From assembly GCF_021919345.1 (NCBI RefSeq), contig NZ_CP089294.1, forward strand, positions 1-64,000: a stretch of DNA of 64,000 nucleotides. Reading direction: 5' to 3'. This stretch comes from Paenarthrobacter nicotinovorans (GTDB lineage: Bacteria > Actinomycetota > Actinomycetes > Actinomycetales > Micrococcaceae). Within the stretch, counting starts at the first letter, position 1, and each line of letters opens with the position of its first letter. The notes under the pieces are model-generated. The model saw only the letters and a list, made by a program, of their open reading frames with translations, had not been told where the DNA came from and did no database searches. A program made the translations under genes and the position numbers. Below, in pieces: positions 8,425-17,240 of the stretch.

Positions 8425-9365
8425 GCGAGATCCTCGCTTTCGATCATGTTCAGTCGTGCCAAGATTTCGCCTGTCAGCTGCTCAAACTCTTCAGCGAGTC
8501 CCCCAGCGTTGCGGGAAAAGAAGCCATCTGTAGGCTTCTCCCCTGCACGGAGTGCCTTCAAGCGCTTCTTTTGGGCTTCTGTAACTGCTCCCTCAAGTTC
8601 GTGGAAGAGCAGCCCCTTACGCCTGGCGTCTGCACTTGCACTTTCCAGACTCCGGATCCTTGTTTCGAATACGGGGGCTACTTCTCCGAGCATCTCAGAG
8701 AGTGTGTCCCTCACGCTGCGCTCGAGTCTCATCGACCTTGGTCCGACCCCAAAGAGCACGATGCCGGCTAGTTGGAGAGAGGGATTTCGGTCCCGCACGG
8801 CCATGAATCTCCGCGCTATCCGTTCTACCCCGTCAATACTGGCGTCATCTGACTTAGTCGGAATTACGACGGCACTTGAGATAGCGAAGGCACCCTCCAC
8901 CAGCACCCTCTCCCCCGGTGGCGTATCGATCAGAATCAGGTCATAGTCGTCAGCGAGGGGTGACAAGACTGCGTATAGCATGTCACCGAAATCAGCTGCG
9001 TCAGAGCGGCTAGAACGAGAAACCATCAGTCCCTGGATGTCTTCTAGCTCTTGACCGCCAGGGATAACATCGAGGTTCTCTCGCACGCTATGAAGGATTA
9101 GCGGAGTGGTGCCTGCGATCAACGCTTGGAACAGTTCGCGGCCGCTCTGACGCTCGTATCCAAGGTCTCTGGCTAGATCCCCCTGGGGGTCTAGGTCCAC
9201 CATTAGGACTCTTGATCCTGCAAGCGCTACGTAGCCACCGACGTTGGCCGCAGTGGTTGTTTTCCCCACTCCCCCCTTGCCGTTGGCGAAAGAGACTACA
9301 CGCTCGATTGCGCGTGCTCGATTTTGTGCCGGGTTCGCGGGTACTTGTAGCGACGATCGTGGCAT
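8421..9365 (-). CDS. parA: ParA-family partition ATPase
   Basis: 314 residues. The deviant Walker A motif KGGVGKTTT lies at residues 30-38, Walker A' is DLDPQGD at about 58, and Walker B is LILIDTPPG at about 145. No N-terminal HTH domain is present, only a short 20-residue leader, so it is closer to the compact type. It binds non-specific DNA as an ATP dimer and moves plasmid copies with its partner gene, which it overlaps. AGGAG lies about 12 nt before the ATG. Confidence 0.9.
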   Translation of the reverse strand: MPRSSLQVPANPAQNRARAIERVVSFANGKGGVGKTTTAANVGGYVALAGSRVLMVDLDPQGDLARDLGYERQSGRELFQALIAGTTPLILHSVRENLDVIPGGQELEDIQGLMVSRSSRSDAADFGDMLYAVLSPLADDYDLILIDTPPGERVLVEGAFAISSAVVIPTKSDDASIDGVERIARRFMAVRDRNPSLQLAGIVLFGVGPRSMRLERSVRDTLSEMLGEVAPVFETRIRSLESASADARRKGLLFHELEGAVTEAQKKRLKALRAGEKPTDGFFSRNAGGLAEEFEQLTGEILARLNMIESEDLA

Positions 9366-10675
9366 TTCTTCTAACTCTCCTACTGGTCTGGCACTCTGTT
9401 TTCTACTCTATGGGTGCTGCCCTATTAATCACCGCAGTGACACACGTCTGACCCATCGCATTTGCACTCATGGCTGTCACAGTTGTTTTAGATGCCCGAT
9501 GTGAACTAGTGGAACCTGTAGGTCGTGTTGTTGAAACATCGACGGGCGGACCTATGTCGGCAACTACGTGGAACATGGTAGAGGTCCAGATTTGACCGAT
9601 TATGTGGTCTCATGCCTGATATTGGGTTTTAGATCCTGCCATTAAGAATGTGTGGGTCAACGCTTGTCTGCCCATGATGTAAATAGTTGGCCACACCGCC
9701 TTAGTTAAGGTGTGGCTTAGAGCTATGGTTCCCATGGGTCTTATGGCATCATTTATGGCATTAAGTGCTGGGCTTGGCAGTATGTAGGCAGGCCAAGTGC
9801 TCTCCTTGTCCGTTCCATCATTCAGCTGGCATACATTCCCATAGTTCCCATGGCAGAGGTTATGGCAAACAACCTTATCGCCGGCTTCCCGCACGTACTC
9901 CGCAGCGTCGTGATAACGCGAGGTGTACTGCCTGCTGGGCAGAATCCGATACGGACTATGAATCTTTTTGCCTCCATTTGGCGTGGGCGGACTGCTTTGG
10001 CGATCCCCAAGGTGGAGGCAATTTGGGACTAGGGGAGGCCCTACGACGCGACTCTTGCTTACGGCGCTGTCCAGCCTGGCTTCGGCTGAGTGCAGGCTTT
10101 CTTGGGCAGCGACCAATTCCTCGACGGCCGATGACGCTTGAACGTGCGTACGCCATTCAACCTTCATTGCACCTTCGGCCGAAACAGGGGGGAGTGGCAA
10201 ATCCCAAGAAGGGAACGTAAGCCTTGTGGTCACCAAGATCTGCGTCCCATCTGGTGGCCCCTACTGCTGAGGCCGTCAGGATATCGGGACGGCACTCCTA
10301 GTTTTTCTCGAACGGACCCGGCAGAAGCATGCCGCGAAGGATCCACCGCATGTCAGGTGCCTTATCTCTTCCAAGGGTACTGTCGCAGCTCCATCCGTGG
10401 TCTCGTGGCGCGTCACTTTTGGGGTTCGGTCGCCGTCGACCGTGTCAGCTGGGGAGACGTTGAGAAGCGAGGCCGTCCGCCTCGACAACCTAATGCTTTC
10501 TGAGGCATTTCTGGGTGGCAACTGGTTGGCCAAGCGACGAGGGAATCTGGGGCATCCGAGGGTCTGGTTTAGTCGTGTCGCAATGGAGTGTCTCGGGGTA
10601 GGTGGGGGAGAGGGTTTCCGAATGAGATTGGGCTCTCCGAGGCCCGTAAGGGGATCGACTAAAGGGCGCTAATCA
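9366..10675. other. Non-coding stretch upstream of parA
   Basis: Apart from the repeats at 9690-9867 I see no convincing gene. Open frames on both strands here (for example minus 9610-10236 and plus 9765-10220) overlap one another, lack ribosome sites and have no recognisable motifs. It is probably the parA promoter and centromere region plus decayed sequence. Confidence 0.5.
9690..9867. repeat. Repeats upstream of parA, candidate centromere
   Basis: A hairpin GCCACACC (9690-9697)/GGTGTGGC (9709-9716) is followed by TTATGGCAT at 9741-9749 and 9753-9761 (12-bp phase), TTATGGCA at 9860-9867 and two related words with TTCCCATGG (9729-9737 and 9845-9853). TTATGGCAT is the reverse complement of the repeat unit at 7617-7640. 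Confidence 0.5.
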
Positions 10676-10861
10676 CTATTGTCGTCCAAAGCGTTTCTGC
10701 TGGCTGGAGGCGTAGATGTGGGTGAAGTAGACGCCATACTCGCTATCGTCCGCGAACTCGGATAGGTCCAGATCGCCGCTTGTCTCGAACTCTGACCACA
10801 GCTCTTCCCCCAACAGATTCCCTTGGTGTTGGACCGCGGCCGCAACACCAAGGGAAGTCAA
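10676..10861 (-). CDS. Small acidic protein of unknown function
   Basis: 61 residues from a TTG that overlaps the stop of the upstream membrane-protein gene (TTGA). It is acidic in the middle (ELWSEFETSGDLDLSEFADDSEYG) and has no membrane segment. The only support is the coupling to the two small membrane-protein genes upstream. I do not recognise it. Confidence 0.4.
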   Translation of the reverse strand: MTSLGVAAAVQHQGNLLGEELWSEFETSGDLDLSEFADDSEYGVYFTHIYASSQQKRFGRQ

Positions 10862-11100
10862 GGCATGAAGGAGATCGCTAAAAAGCCAAACCCAGTCATC
10901 GCGACCAAGTACGCCGCAACTTTCGAAGCCCGAAGCTGGTACTCGTGGGACTTGAACTTAGTTGCCTCCGGCAACCAGGACCAACCATCCTTGCCCACCC
11001 GTGCGAGCCGTTGCCTCAGAAGGTAGAGCATCACTCCGCTCACAACGAGGAAAGCTCCAACCAGCGCTAGAAACGGTGAACTCATCATTGACCTGACCAC
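10858..11100 (-). CDS. Small membrane protein
   Basis: 80 residues with two hydrophobic segments (about residues 9-27 and 62-78) around a basic cytoplasmic-type loop (RQRLARVGKDGWSW). Its start overlaps the preceding small membrane-protein gene by 16 nt, so the two are probably co-translated and may interact. Function unknown. Confidence 0.55.
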   Translation of the reverse strand: MVRSMMSSPFLALVGAFLVVSGVMLYLLRQRLARVGKDGWSWLPEATKFKSHEYQLRASKVAAYLVAMTGFGFLAISFMP

Positions 11101-11324
11101 GGTGGCCGGAAGATGAGCGTAAGCCCAACAATGACCACACCACTTATGATCAACAAGATAGAGAAGAACACACCAAGTTGTTCGAACCCACTCACTCGAC
11201 CAGCATCTGGCTCGTCCGGACGGTTGAGCATCTGGTCAGTGATAAATAGTTGGCGGCTGGCAATCCATTTCCGAAAGACGACCCAGACCAGGCCAACGAT
11301 TATGAACACCAGGCCCAGCGTCAT
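11085..11324 (-). CDS. Small membrane protein
   Basis: 79 residues with hydrophobic segments at about 3-17 and 49-70, separated by a polar loop containing DQMLNRPDEPDAGR. First gene of a leftward three-gene set of tiny proteins. The topology mirrors that of its neighbour. Function unknown. Confidence 0.55.
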   Translation of the reverse strand: MTLGLVFIIVGLVWVVFRKWIASRQLFITDQMLNRPDEPDAGRVSGFEQLGVFFSILLIISGVVIVGLTLIFRPPWSGQ

Positions 11325-11560
11325 CTTCCCCCCTCTATGGTTCTCTGAATCATCCTAGATTGCTCGAAGCCGTACTCCACGGACGTCGCCATCGCACATG
11401 CAGGAGAGCAGAACCCGGCGTCTTGAAGCTGCGGACAGACCTTCTCGGATGCGATCGCCGTCCGCTCAAGGATCCGGAACCGGGCAGTCGAGCACAAGCA
11501 TCTGCTAGGCAGTTACCCGTGGCCGGATTATCAAACTCGCCACCCCCATGGTTGCTTCTA

Positions 11561-11812
11561 CTATTCGCGAACTAGAACGTGGCCACGGCGTTTGCTTTCT
11601 TGGAAAGCGTCACGCAACTCACGCTCCACTACCTCGTTCAGATTGGCCGGCACCTTGCACCCAGCGCCGTCTCCGGCGCCGTAGCCTTGACCAGCATCGG
11701 GGGTGCAACGAAGCTCAGGTGGTACTTGGCGCTCAATGCTCACGCAAAGTTCGTGTTGGTGACCTCTCTTGCAGCTGAAGATAACGCGAACTCGTCGATC
11801 CGGTGCGCTCAT
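11561..11812 (-). CDS. Conserved small protein with a C/RGH motif
   Basis: 83 residues. It begins VRVIFSCKRGHQH and continues PPELRCTPDAGQG, then GAGCKVPANLNEVVERELRDAFQESKRRGHVLV. The spacing of Cys, Gly-His and Cys recalls the zinc-ribbon-like start of RbpA, but the C-terminal half is an amphipathic helix and the protein is not RbpA. It reads like a real, conserved actinobacterial family. It stands alone on the minus strand. Confidence 0.6.
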   Translation of the reverse strand: MSAPDRRVRVIFSCKRGHQHELCVSIERQVPPELRCTPDAGQGYGAGDGAGCKVPANLNEVVERELRDAFQESKRRGHVLVRE

Positions 11813-11917
11813 TGTTGCCCCCTATAGATTCAACCGGCCCTTTGCGCGGTATTAGGAAGGTATCGCCAGCCCCTGACATTTTGAGGGCTAGGGCGCCTAA
11901 GGGGTGGAGCAATAGCG

Positions 11918-11944
11918 CGCCCGTTAGCCGGTCGATCACCGTGC
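11918..11944. repeat. 27-bp imperfect repeat, copy 1
   Basis: 11918-11944 matches 14222-14248 at 25 of 27 positions (core GCCGGTCGATCA). This copy lies outside the transposon and the other inside. The second copy is part of a hairpin; this one lacks the left arm. Confidence 0.4.
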
Positions 11945-12060
11945 TTGATGGTCAGCTGAGCGCTCCGGCCAAATTACTGAACCAGGATATGTACGTAGGA
12001 CCCGTACGGTGATATGAACGGTGAAGGGGGGCTTACTGCAACCAAGGTGAGGTGACTGAA

Positions 12061-12080
12061 ATGAAGATCGGCTATGCGCG
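12061..12080 (+). pseudogene. First codons of a serine resolvase, cut off by the transposon
   Basis: ATG 12061 starts M-K-I-G-Y-A-R, the classical N-terminus of small serine recombinases, with AGGTGAGGTGA just upstream. At 12081 the sequence changes into the left end of the transposon. The rest of the gene resumes at 18178 after an exact copy of bases 12071-12080. Excising 12081-18177 and one 10-bp copy restores an uninterrupted frame. Confidence 0.85.
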
Positions 12081-12183
12081 TGTGACTTTCAGCGGTAAAT
12101 GGCGGTGTTTTCACAGCGCTATTTGGCGCATGAGGTAGTCCGCAAGGGGAACCTTCTGCGTTCGTCTGGTTACTCTCAGTTGT

Positions 12184-12762
12184 ATGGATGCTCTGTATCA
12201 ACCGAATGCAACAGGCCTCGAAGCCTTGGACGAACTCGACCACGTCGACTGGAACCGACTGCAGCACGCGTACGGAAAAGGCGTCGTTTCTCTGGAGGGC
12301 TCCAACGCGTCACTTAGCATTGCCGGCGACGTAGCGCGATCATTAGCTGCGCTTCGGGACGATCCTTCCTTCGCAATCGGTGATGGGCTCTACTCCAACG
12401 TCTGCCACCAGGGCACGGTCTATGAAGCAACCGCCTTTGCAGTTCCCTTTATCGCAGCAGTTGCCGCTGGTGATGTCCCAGACTCGATCCGCGTACCCTT
12501 GCTGGCGCTCTTGGGGGACATCTCTATCGGAGGAAGCAGTGTGGCTCCTCACGGGTCTCACTCGGGTGCTTACGGAGATCAGGTAGGCGCCCTCGTCACT
12601 GAATCGCTCGCCACTTCGATGAGACGCTTCACAACGCTCCGAACGCCCGAGCTCGTGGCACTGGTCCAAGCGATCCGGTCGCTTCTTGATCACTCAACTG
12701 ACGCACGCCGCGAGGCGGTTGAGTCCGCAATCGACTCTGCACTCACGCTCGCTCAGCAGTAG
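12184..12762 (+). CDS. HEAT-like immunity-type protein
   Basis: 192 residues. The sequence contains LDELDHVDWNRLQHAYGKG and later YSNVCHQGTVYEATAFAVPFIAAVA. This combination is typical of actinobacterial HEAT-repeat-like proteins found in immunity-gene clusters (helical repeats, no enzyme motif). It is the leftmost cargo gene of the transposon and points away from the other cargo genes. A role in protecting against a toxin is inferred from its neighbours. No toxin gene is present. Confidence 0.6.
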   Translation: MDALYQPNATGLEALDELDHVDWNRLQHAYGKGVVSLEGSNASLSIAGDVARSLAALRDDPSFAIGDGLYSNVCHQGTVYEATAFAVPFIAAVAAGDVPDSIRVPLLALLGDISIGGSSVAPHGSHSGAYGDQVGALVTESLATSMRRFTTLRTPELVALVQAIRSLLDHSTDARREAVESAIDSALTLAQQ

Positions 12763-12854
12763 AAGAGGCGCCCGTAAGCCAGCCCCTCAACGGGCGTCAT
12801 CGTTACCAGTCTGCCCGCTCTCCGGTCAGGCACCGGACCGCTGGAGAGGAACCT

Positions 12855-13091
12855 TTAGGTGGCGGGGTACTGAAGACGGCTCCGCGCCTCATTCAGTAAC
12901 GATGAGTAGTCCTCTGAGAACACCTGGATCAAGGCTGATTCCAGAGAGCTTTCGATGTCCCACAGGACGCGTTGCTCGGCTTGGTCAGTGAGATTAGAGC
13001 TGTTGCTCTCGTTGAACCGCGCCGGCCAGTCGAAGAGCACTAAAGCTTCGTCCCCGCTGAGCTTGACGCTGAAGTGCTCGTCCTCGCCCAT
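12855..13091 (-). CDS. Small immunity-like protein
   Basis: 78 residues from ATG 13091, which has GAGGAG 6-7 nt upstream; a longer frame to 13184 lacks such a site. The sequence EALVLFDWPARFNES followed by DQAEQRVLWDIESSLE resembles a small acidic actinobacterial family that often accompanies immunity genes. Second cargo gene of the transposon; no catalytic residues are apparent. Confidence 0.6.
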   Translation of the reverse strand: MGEDEHFSVKLSGDEALVLFDWPARFNESNSSNLTDQAEQRVLWDIESSLESALIQVFSEDYSSLLNEARSRLQYPAT

Positions 13092-13279
13092 ACCGTCTCC
13101 TCGATCTTGTCCCCTGGGACAGAGGTTTTCACCTGCATGAGCCAGTTCATTGAAAACGGGGGCATCACTGTCCCTAAGTTTCACGGACTCAATCTAGCAC
13201 CCTGCGATAGTCCTGCCGCCGGACGCCAGGGATGTCCATCGCCGGAGCGCCCAGACGGGGATCCTTCACCGGACACGGG

Positions 13280-13696
13280 TTAGAGGTCAGTAGCGGCGCC
13301 GTGCGAAGAAAGGATCGTGCCGTCCGAGACGAGTGCCGTGCGGATGGATGCAGCGTGGAGGTCGATTATGCCGAGGTCTCCTTCAACGGTGTAGTGGTCT
13401 CCCTCGATAGTGAGTGAGTCGATATTGCCGTAGTCAACGGACCCGTCCGGGTCACGCGAAGGCCGGGAACTGAGCTGCCCCGTCCAGGTCAAATCTGTTA
13501 CACCTTCGAACACCAGAACCCCCTTGCGGTAGCAGTATTGCTCTCCGGGGCGTGCCGGGGCATAGGAGGTGTGTTCCTCGGTCAGGACGAACTCTGCGGT
13601 GATGACAAGCTGTCCTCGGCTTGTATTGATGTCCAAGACCCAGCTGTCTTCCAGGTAAAAGCCCCTGAAAACTTCATGCTCAAAGTACTTTCCCAA
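13280..13696 (-). CDS. Immunity-like protein
   Basis: 138 residues if it starts at TTG 13696, which has GGGAGG 6 nt upstream; the frame extends to 13762 without a better site. Features are FEHEVFRGFYLEDSWVLDI at the start and a strand-rich middle (VLTEEHTSYAPARPGEQYCYRKG, then VDYGNIDSL). The make-up is that of a small beta-rich binding protein such as an immunity protein. Function is inferred from the array of similar genes. Confidence 0.55.
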   Translation of the reverse strand: MGKYFEHEVFRGFYLEDSWVLDINTSRGQLVITAEFVLTEEHTSYAPARPGEQYCYRKGVLVFEGVTDLTWTGQLSSRPSRDPDGSVDYGNIDSLTIEGDHYTVEGDLGIIDLHAASIRTALVSDGTILSSHGAATDL

Positions 13697-13815
13697 CGTC
13701 GGCCTCCCTACCCACATGTCGGATGTATTGCGCGGTCCGGTGAACTGTAGTGCTGGGTGCAAAGCGGTTCTCCGCCGGGCGGGGTTGGATTAGCTGACTG
13801 CCGGCAAGTCGTTGG

Positions 13816-14172
13816 TTAGTTGCCACTGGGAGGGCCTTCCCGAACTTCGGCCTCATCATGCGGCAGCCTCAACCGCGACGTAAAGTCGACTTTCCAGCTA
13901 TCGAGCTCAAAGAGGTCGTCTTCCCGGTCCACATACAAGGCCAGCGCGACTGGCATACCGTCCAGGTCCTTGAACCACCCTTCCGCGATGGTTCGTCCAT
14001 AGCGAGGATGGCTCTTTCTCGAAGCGAAGCGAAGACTGCCCATTCCCCCGTCATCCATGTCGGATACCCTCAGCGCTTCAAGATCAACGGGACCACGGTT
14101 CCATTCGGTTGCCCTGCTCAAAAGCACCGACAGTATTAGGACCTCGCCGTCTTCTAGTGGTCGCTCCTTCAT
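13816..14172 (-). CDS. DUF6984-like small protein
   Basis: 118 residues. It begins MKERPLEDGEVLILSVLL and has the central pattern GSLRFASRKSH, resembling the DUF6984 family found among immunity-type genes. The match is from memory of the pattern and needs a profile search. Located between two other cargo genes in the same orientation. Confidence 0.55.
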   Translation of the reverse strand: MKERPLEDGEVLILSVLLSRATEWNRGPVDLEALRVSDMDDGGMGSLRFASRKSHPRYGRTIAEGWFKDLDGMPVALALYVDREDDLFELDSWKVDFTSRLRLPHDEAEVREGPPSGN

Positions 14173-14213
14173 TTGACGATCCTAATCCTCAGAGAGCTTT
14201 TGGATATGTCCCT

Positions 14214-14242
14214 TGATCGACCGCCCGTAAGCCGGTCGATCA
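14214..14242. terminator. Hairpin after the LRR gene
   Basis: TGATCGACCG (14214-14223), 9-nt loop, CGGTCGATCA (14233-14242): a perfect 10-bp stem between the LRR gene (stop 14374) and the DUF6984-like gene. Its right half belongs to the 27-bp repeat shared with 11918-11944. Confidence 0.5.
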
Positions 14243-14373
14243 GCGTGCAGGGAAATGCCGTCGCGATGTTCCGCCCTTGCTGTCCTTTGACGGTTAATTC
14301 TATTTGGCGGGTAAATTGCAGCTTGAAGTGGTGGTTCGATCGCGCGCTCACCTGTCCTGCGGCTCACCGTCTG

Positions 14374-14922
14374 TCAGGTCCAGTCGTCCACGCCTGGTGG
14401 GGGCGCGAACGAGTTAGGCAGTCCCGTCACTCGGTAGAAGCGCTCGATTTCGCTTTTCCTGTACTTACTCACGCGAATTGTCTCGAGAGACCGACAGTTC
14501 TCCAAGACGTCAAGTGTGCCATCCTCGGGAAGCACGCCGAAGAGCTCAAGGTGAGCCAGATTCGGTAACTCCGTTAGAGGGGCTAGCGACTGAACCGTCG
14601 TCTTCTTCCCGGATGAGTCCCAACTCGGGAGTGTGCTAAGTCGGATAGTCCTCAGTCTTAGCAATTGACTGAGCGGGCCCAGATCAGAGACCTTCGGCAT
14701 ATGCATGATGCTTAGGTACTCGAGACCTCTCAGACCCATCAACGGCATCAGATCAGCATCTGGATAGGTCGCAATGACAAGCGTCTTGAGATTGACGAAA
14801 GCCGAAAGGCCTTCCAAAGACTTGTACTTACAGTGCCATGCCCGCAGGGCAGTCACTTCAGTTGGATCCGGGTGCGCCGGCATTGACCGAGCCTCGTCCC
14901 TCAAGAAATTAGCGATCATCAC
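14374..14922 (-). CDS. Leucine-rich-repeat immunity-like protein
   Basis: 182 residues. Five or so irregular leucine-rich repeats are visible (LKTLVIATYP, LEYLSIMHMPKVSDLGPL, LRTIRLSTLPSW, LAHLELFGVLPEDG, LETIRVSKY). It has no signal peptide, so it is cytoplasmic. Short LRR proteins occur as immunity proteins in polymorphic-toxin clusters. It is the fifth cargo gene of the transposon. Confidence 0.65.
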   Translation of the reverse strand: MMIANFLRDEARSMPAHPDPTEVTALRAWHCKYKSLEGLSAFVNLKTLVIATYPDADLMPLMGLRGLEYLSIMHMPKVSDLGPLSQLLRLRTIRLSTLPSWDSSGKKTTVQSLAPLTELPNLAHLELFGVLPEDGTLDVLENCRSLETIRVSKYRKSEIERFYRVTGLPNSFAPPPGVDDWT

Positions 14923-14952
14923 GCAACCGTAATGGAAAAAGATCCAGCAGCT

Positions 14953-15120
14953 TCATCCAGTGATGCGATTCCCCGTGGGTGAGCTCCCCATGTCACTGTC
15001 GCCAGAGATTGCGCCAAGTAGCGCGGATTCTGGGCGGGCCTTCAGGAACCACCAATCCTGGGTTTCAAAAACGACCGTATATGAGACGGATCGAGCACCA
15101 TCTGCCAGGAACGGCGTTTC
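14953..15120 (-). pseudogene. C-terminal remnant of a further immunity-like gene
   Basis: On the minus strand a frame reading SVSYTVVFETQDWWFLKARPES and ending at TGA 14953-14955 looks protein-like and stops 31 nt before the LRR start, as an operon neighbour would. It has no plausible start before the resolvase region, so it appears to have lost its 5' part. The upstream limit is approximate. Confidence 0.35.
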
Positions 15121-15182
15121 GCGTCTCGTAAGCCGTGTCCGCAATCTATGTATCAGGAGCTGCGTTTGCGTTACATTTGAGC

Positions 15183-15761
15183 ATGGCTCTGATCGGATAC
15201 GCCCGCGTGTCAACACGGGATCAACACGCGGAAGCGCAAACGGACGTCCTGGAAGCTGCCGGGTGCGAGAAGGTCTTTGTTGACCACGCCTCCGGCACAC
15301 TGGCGCGGCGTCCGGCTCTTGACCAGATGCTTGAGTATGTCCGTGAGGGCGACACTTTGGTTGTGACAAAGCTGGATCGGCTTGGTCGTTCGGTCAGGAA
15401 TCTGAAACAGATCGCCGAGGAACTTCAAGAGCGCAGCATCGGTCTGCGCGCCCTGTCTCAAGGGATCGATACGACAACACCCGGCGGCCGGCTCTTCTTC
15501 CACATGCTCGCAGCCATCGCAGAGTTCGAACATGATCTGATCGTCGAACGAACCCATGATGGCCTTGCCGCCGCACGCGCCCGCGGTCGTAAGGGCGGGC
15601 GTAAGTTCAAGATGACGGCAACCAAGATTTCCCAGGCCCGGGCCATGTACGACTCAATGGAACACACTGTGCAGGAAATTGCTGACACGTTCGGCGTTTC
15701 GCGACCGACGATCTACCGTCACCTGCAGTCCTCGGCGGCCACGCCGGGAGCGGTGCGGTAG
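15183..15761 (+). CDS. Serine resolvase of the transposon
   Basis: 192 residues from ATG 15183 (ALIGYARVSTRDQ). The catalytic Ser is in YARVST, followed by KLDRLGRS and an E-helix (GGRLFFHMLAAIAEFEHDLIVERT). The C-terminal HTH is VQEIADTFGVSRPTIYRHL. It is the BinL/TnpR-type recombinase that would resolve cointegrates formed by the transposase encoded just downstream. Its res site should lie in the 15000-15182 gap. Confidence 0.9.
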   Translation: MALIGYARVSTRDQHAEAQTDVLEAAGCEKVFVDHASGTLARRPALDQMLEYVREGDTLVVTKLDRLGRSVRNLKQIAEELQERSIGLRALSQGIDTTTPGGRLFFHMLAAIAEFEHDLIVERTHDGLAAARARGRKGGRKFKMTATKISQARAMYDSMEHTVQEIADTFGVSRPTIYRHLQSSAATPGAVR

Positions 15762-15776
15762 GCAAGGGCATTCGCG

Positions 15777-17240
15777 GTGTCACGGGGATCGTTCACAGCA
15801 GAAGAGCGCGCGATCCTGTTGCGCCGGCATTTGGATGAGGGGATCCCGCTCAGCCGGCTGTCCGCCGATTCCGGTGTTCCCGCCCGCACCCTCAGCCGCT
15901 GGATGTCCCAATACCGCGCGAATGGAACGGTCGAAAGCCTGGAACGTCGGCCAAGGTCGGATCGGGGTAGACGTGCCATTCCGCAAGACCTCATTGAAGC
16001 GATCGAAGGATTGGCGCTCCGCCAGCCGCCGCCGACAACAGCGTTCATCCATCGTCGGATCGCCGATATAGCCTCAGCACGCGGCCATCCGGTCCCGGGA
16101 TACTCCACCGTCCGGGCGCTGATCGCGGGCATCGACCCAGGCCTGAAGATGCTCGCCCATCAGGGAGAAACTGCGTATCGGGACACCTTCGAGCTGGTCT
16201 ACCGCCGCGACGCGACCCGGCCCAACGAGCAATGGCAGGCCGACCACACCCTCCTCGACATTGAGATCATCGACCAAAAGGGCCGTACCGGTCGGCCGTG
16301 GCTGACCATCATCCTTGATGACTACTCCCGGGCCGCTGCTGGCTACACCGTTTTCGTCGGTGCGCCCAGTGCGGAGCGAACAGCCCTGGCATTACACCAA
16401 GCCATCCGTGGGAAGACGAACCCCTTATGGCCTGTGATGGGCCTCCCGGACATGCTTTACAGCGACCACGGCACCGACTTCACCTCTGCCCGTCTGGAAC
16501 GGGTCTGCCTCGATACCCACATCCAGCTGATCCATTCCAAAATCGGTGTACCCCAAGGCCGCGGGAAGATAGAACGGTTCTACCTCACCATCACCACCGA
16601 ACTGCTGCCGCACCTTCCTGGTTACATCCCGCACGGCACACGAGGCCGACCAAGCAGGCCAGCTGAACTGACGCTCGAGCAGCTTGATCAGATCCTTGAG
16701 AAGTTCATCGTCACGGAATACAACCATCGTCCCCACTCATCCACGAACCAGGCACCCACCGAAAGATGGTCCGCATCCGGATTCATCCCGAGAACACCTG
16801 AACACCCGGAAGACCTCGACCTACTGCTGCTGACTGTGGCCACAGCCAGAAAGGTCCAACGCGACGGCATCCAGTTCGCATCCACCCGCTACATTTCCCC
16901 AGTACTGGCCGCCTACGTCGGCGAACACGTCACCGTCCGATACGACCCGCGCGACGCAGGCGAAATCCGCGTCTACTTCAACGACGAATTTCTATGCCGC
17001 GCCATAGCCCCCGAACTGGCCAGCGAGTCCATAACACTCGAACAGCTACAAAACGCCAGAACGAAAAGACGACGCGAGCTCAAACAGCAGCTACGGGAAC
17101 GACGAAGCCTGGCCGATGCCCTCCCCACCGACACCCGCTACATCCCCTCGACCAACAATGTGATCCCAACCGTCACAGAAGCGACACCCACCACCGAAAC
17201 CGCCCCACAACACAAGCTGCGTGTGTATGAAACCGATTAG
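15777..17240 (+). CDS. tniA: TniA/Mu-type DDE transposase
   Basis: 487 residues from GTG 15777. The N-terminus has helix-turn-helix segments (EGIPLSRLSADSGVPARTLSRW). The catalytic triad is visible: Asp156 in QADHT, Asp230 in YSDHGTDF, Glu266 in GRGKIERFY, with 35 residues between the last two, as in retroviral-integrase-fold transposases. A C-terminal beta-barrel-like region follows (TARKVQRDGIQFASTRYISP). Length and gene order match the 480-residue transposase of Tn552. It overlaps the next gene. Confidence 0.9.
   Translation: MSRGSFTAEERAILLRRHLDEGIPLSRLSADSGVPARTLSRWMSQYRANGTVESLERRPRSDRGRRAIPQDLIEAIEGLALRQPPPTTAFIHRRIADIASARGHPVPGYSTVRALIAGIDPGLKMLAHQGETAYRDTFELVYRRDATRPNEQWQADHTLLDIEIIDQKGRTGRPWLTIILDDYSRAAAGYTVFVGAPSAERTALALHQAIRGKTNPLWPVMGLPDMLYSDHGTDFTSARLERVCLDTHIQLIHSKIGVPQGRGKIERFYLTITTELLPHLPGYIPHGTRGRPSRPAELTLEQLDQILEKFIVTEYNHRPHSSTNQAPTERWSASGFIPRTPEHPEDLDLLLLTVATARKVQRDGIQFASTRYISPVLAAYVGEHVTVRYDPRDAGEIRVYFNDEFLCRAIAPELASESITLEQLQNARTKRRRELKQQLRERRSLADALPTDTRYIPSTNNVIPTVTEATPTTETAPQHKLRVYETD

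Noticed and set aside
9610..10236. 208-residue leftward frame upstream of parA
   Set aside because: Overlaps a rival frame on the other strand, has no ribosome site, covers the repeat region and shows no motif.
11918..14248. 27-bp pair at 11918 and 14222 as transposon borders
   Set aside because: Clear transposon ends with target duplication lie at 12081 and 18177; one copy is outside and one inside the element.
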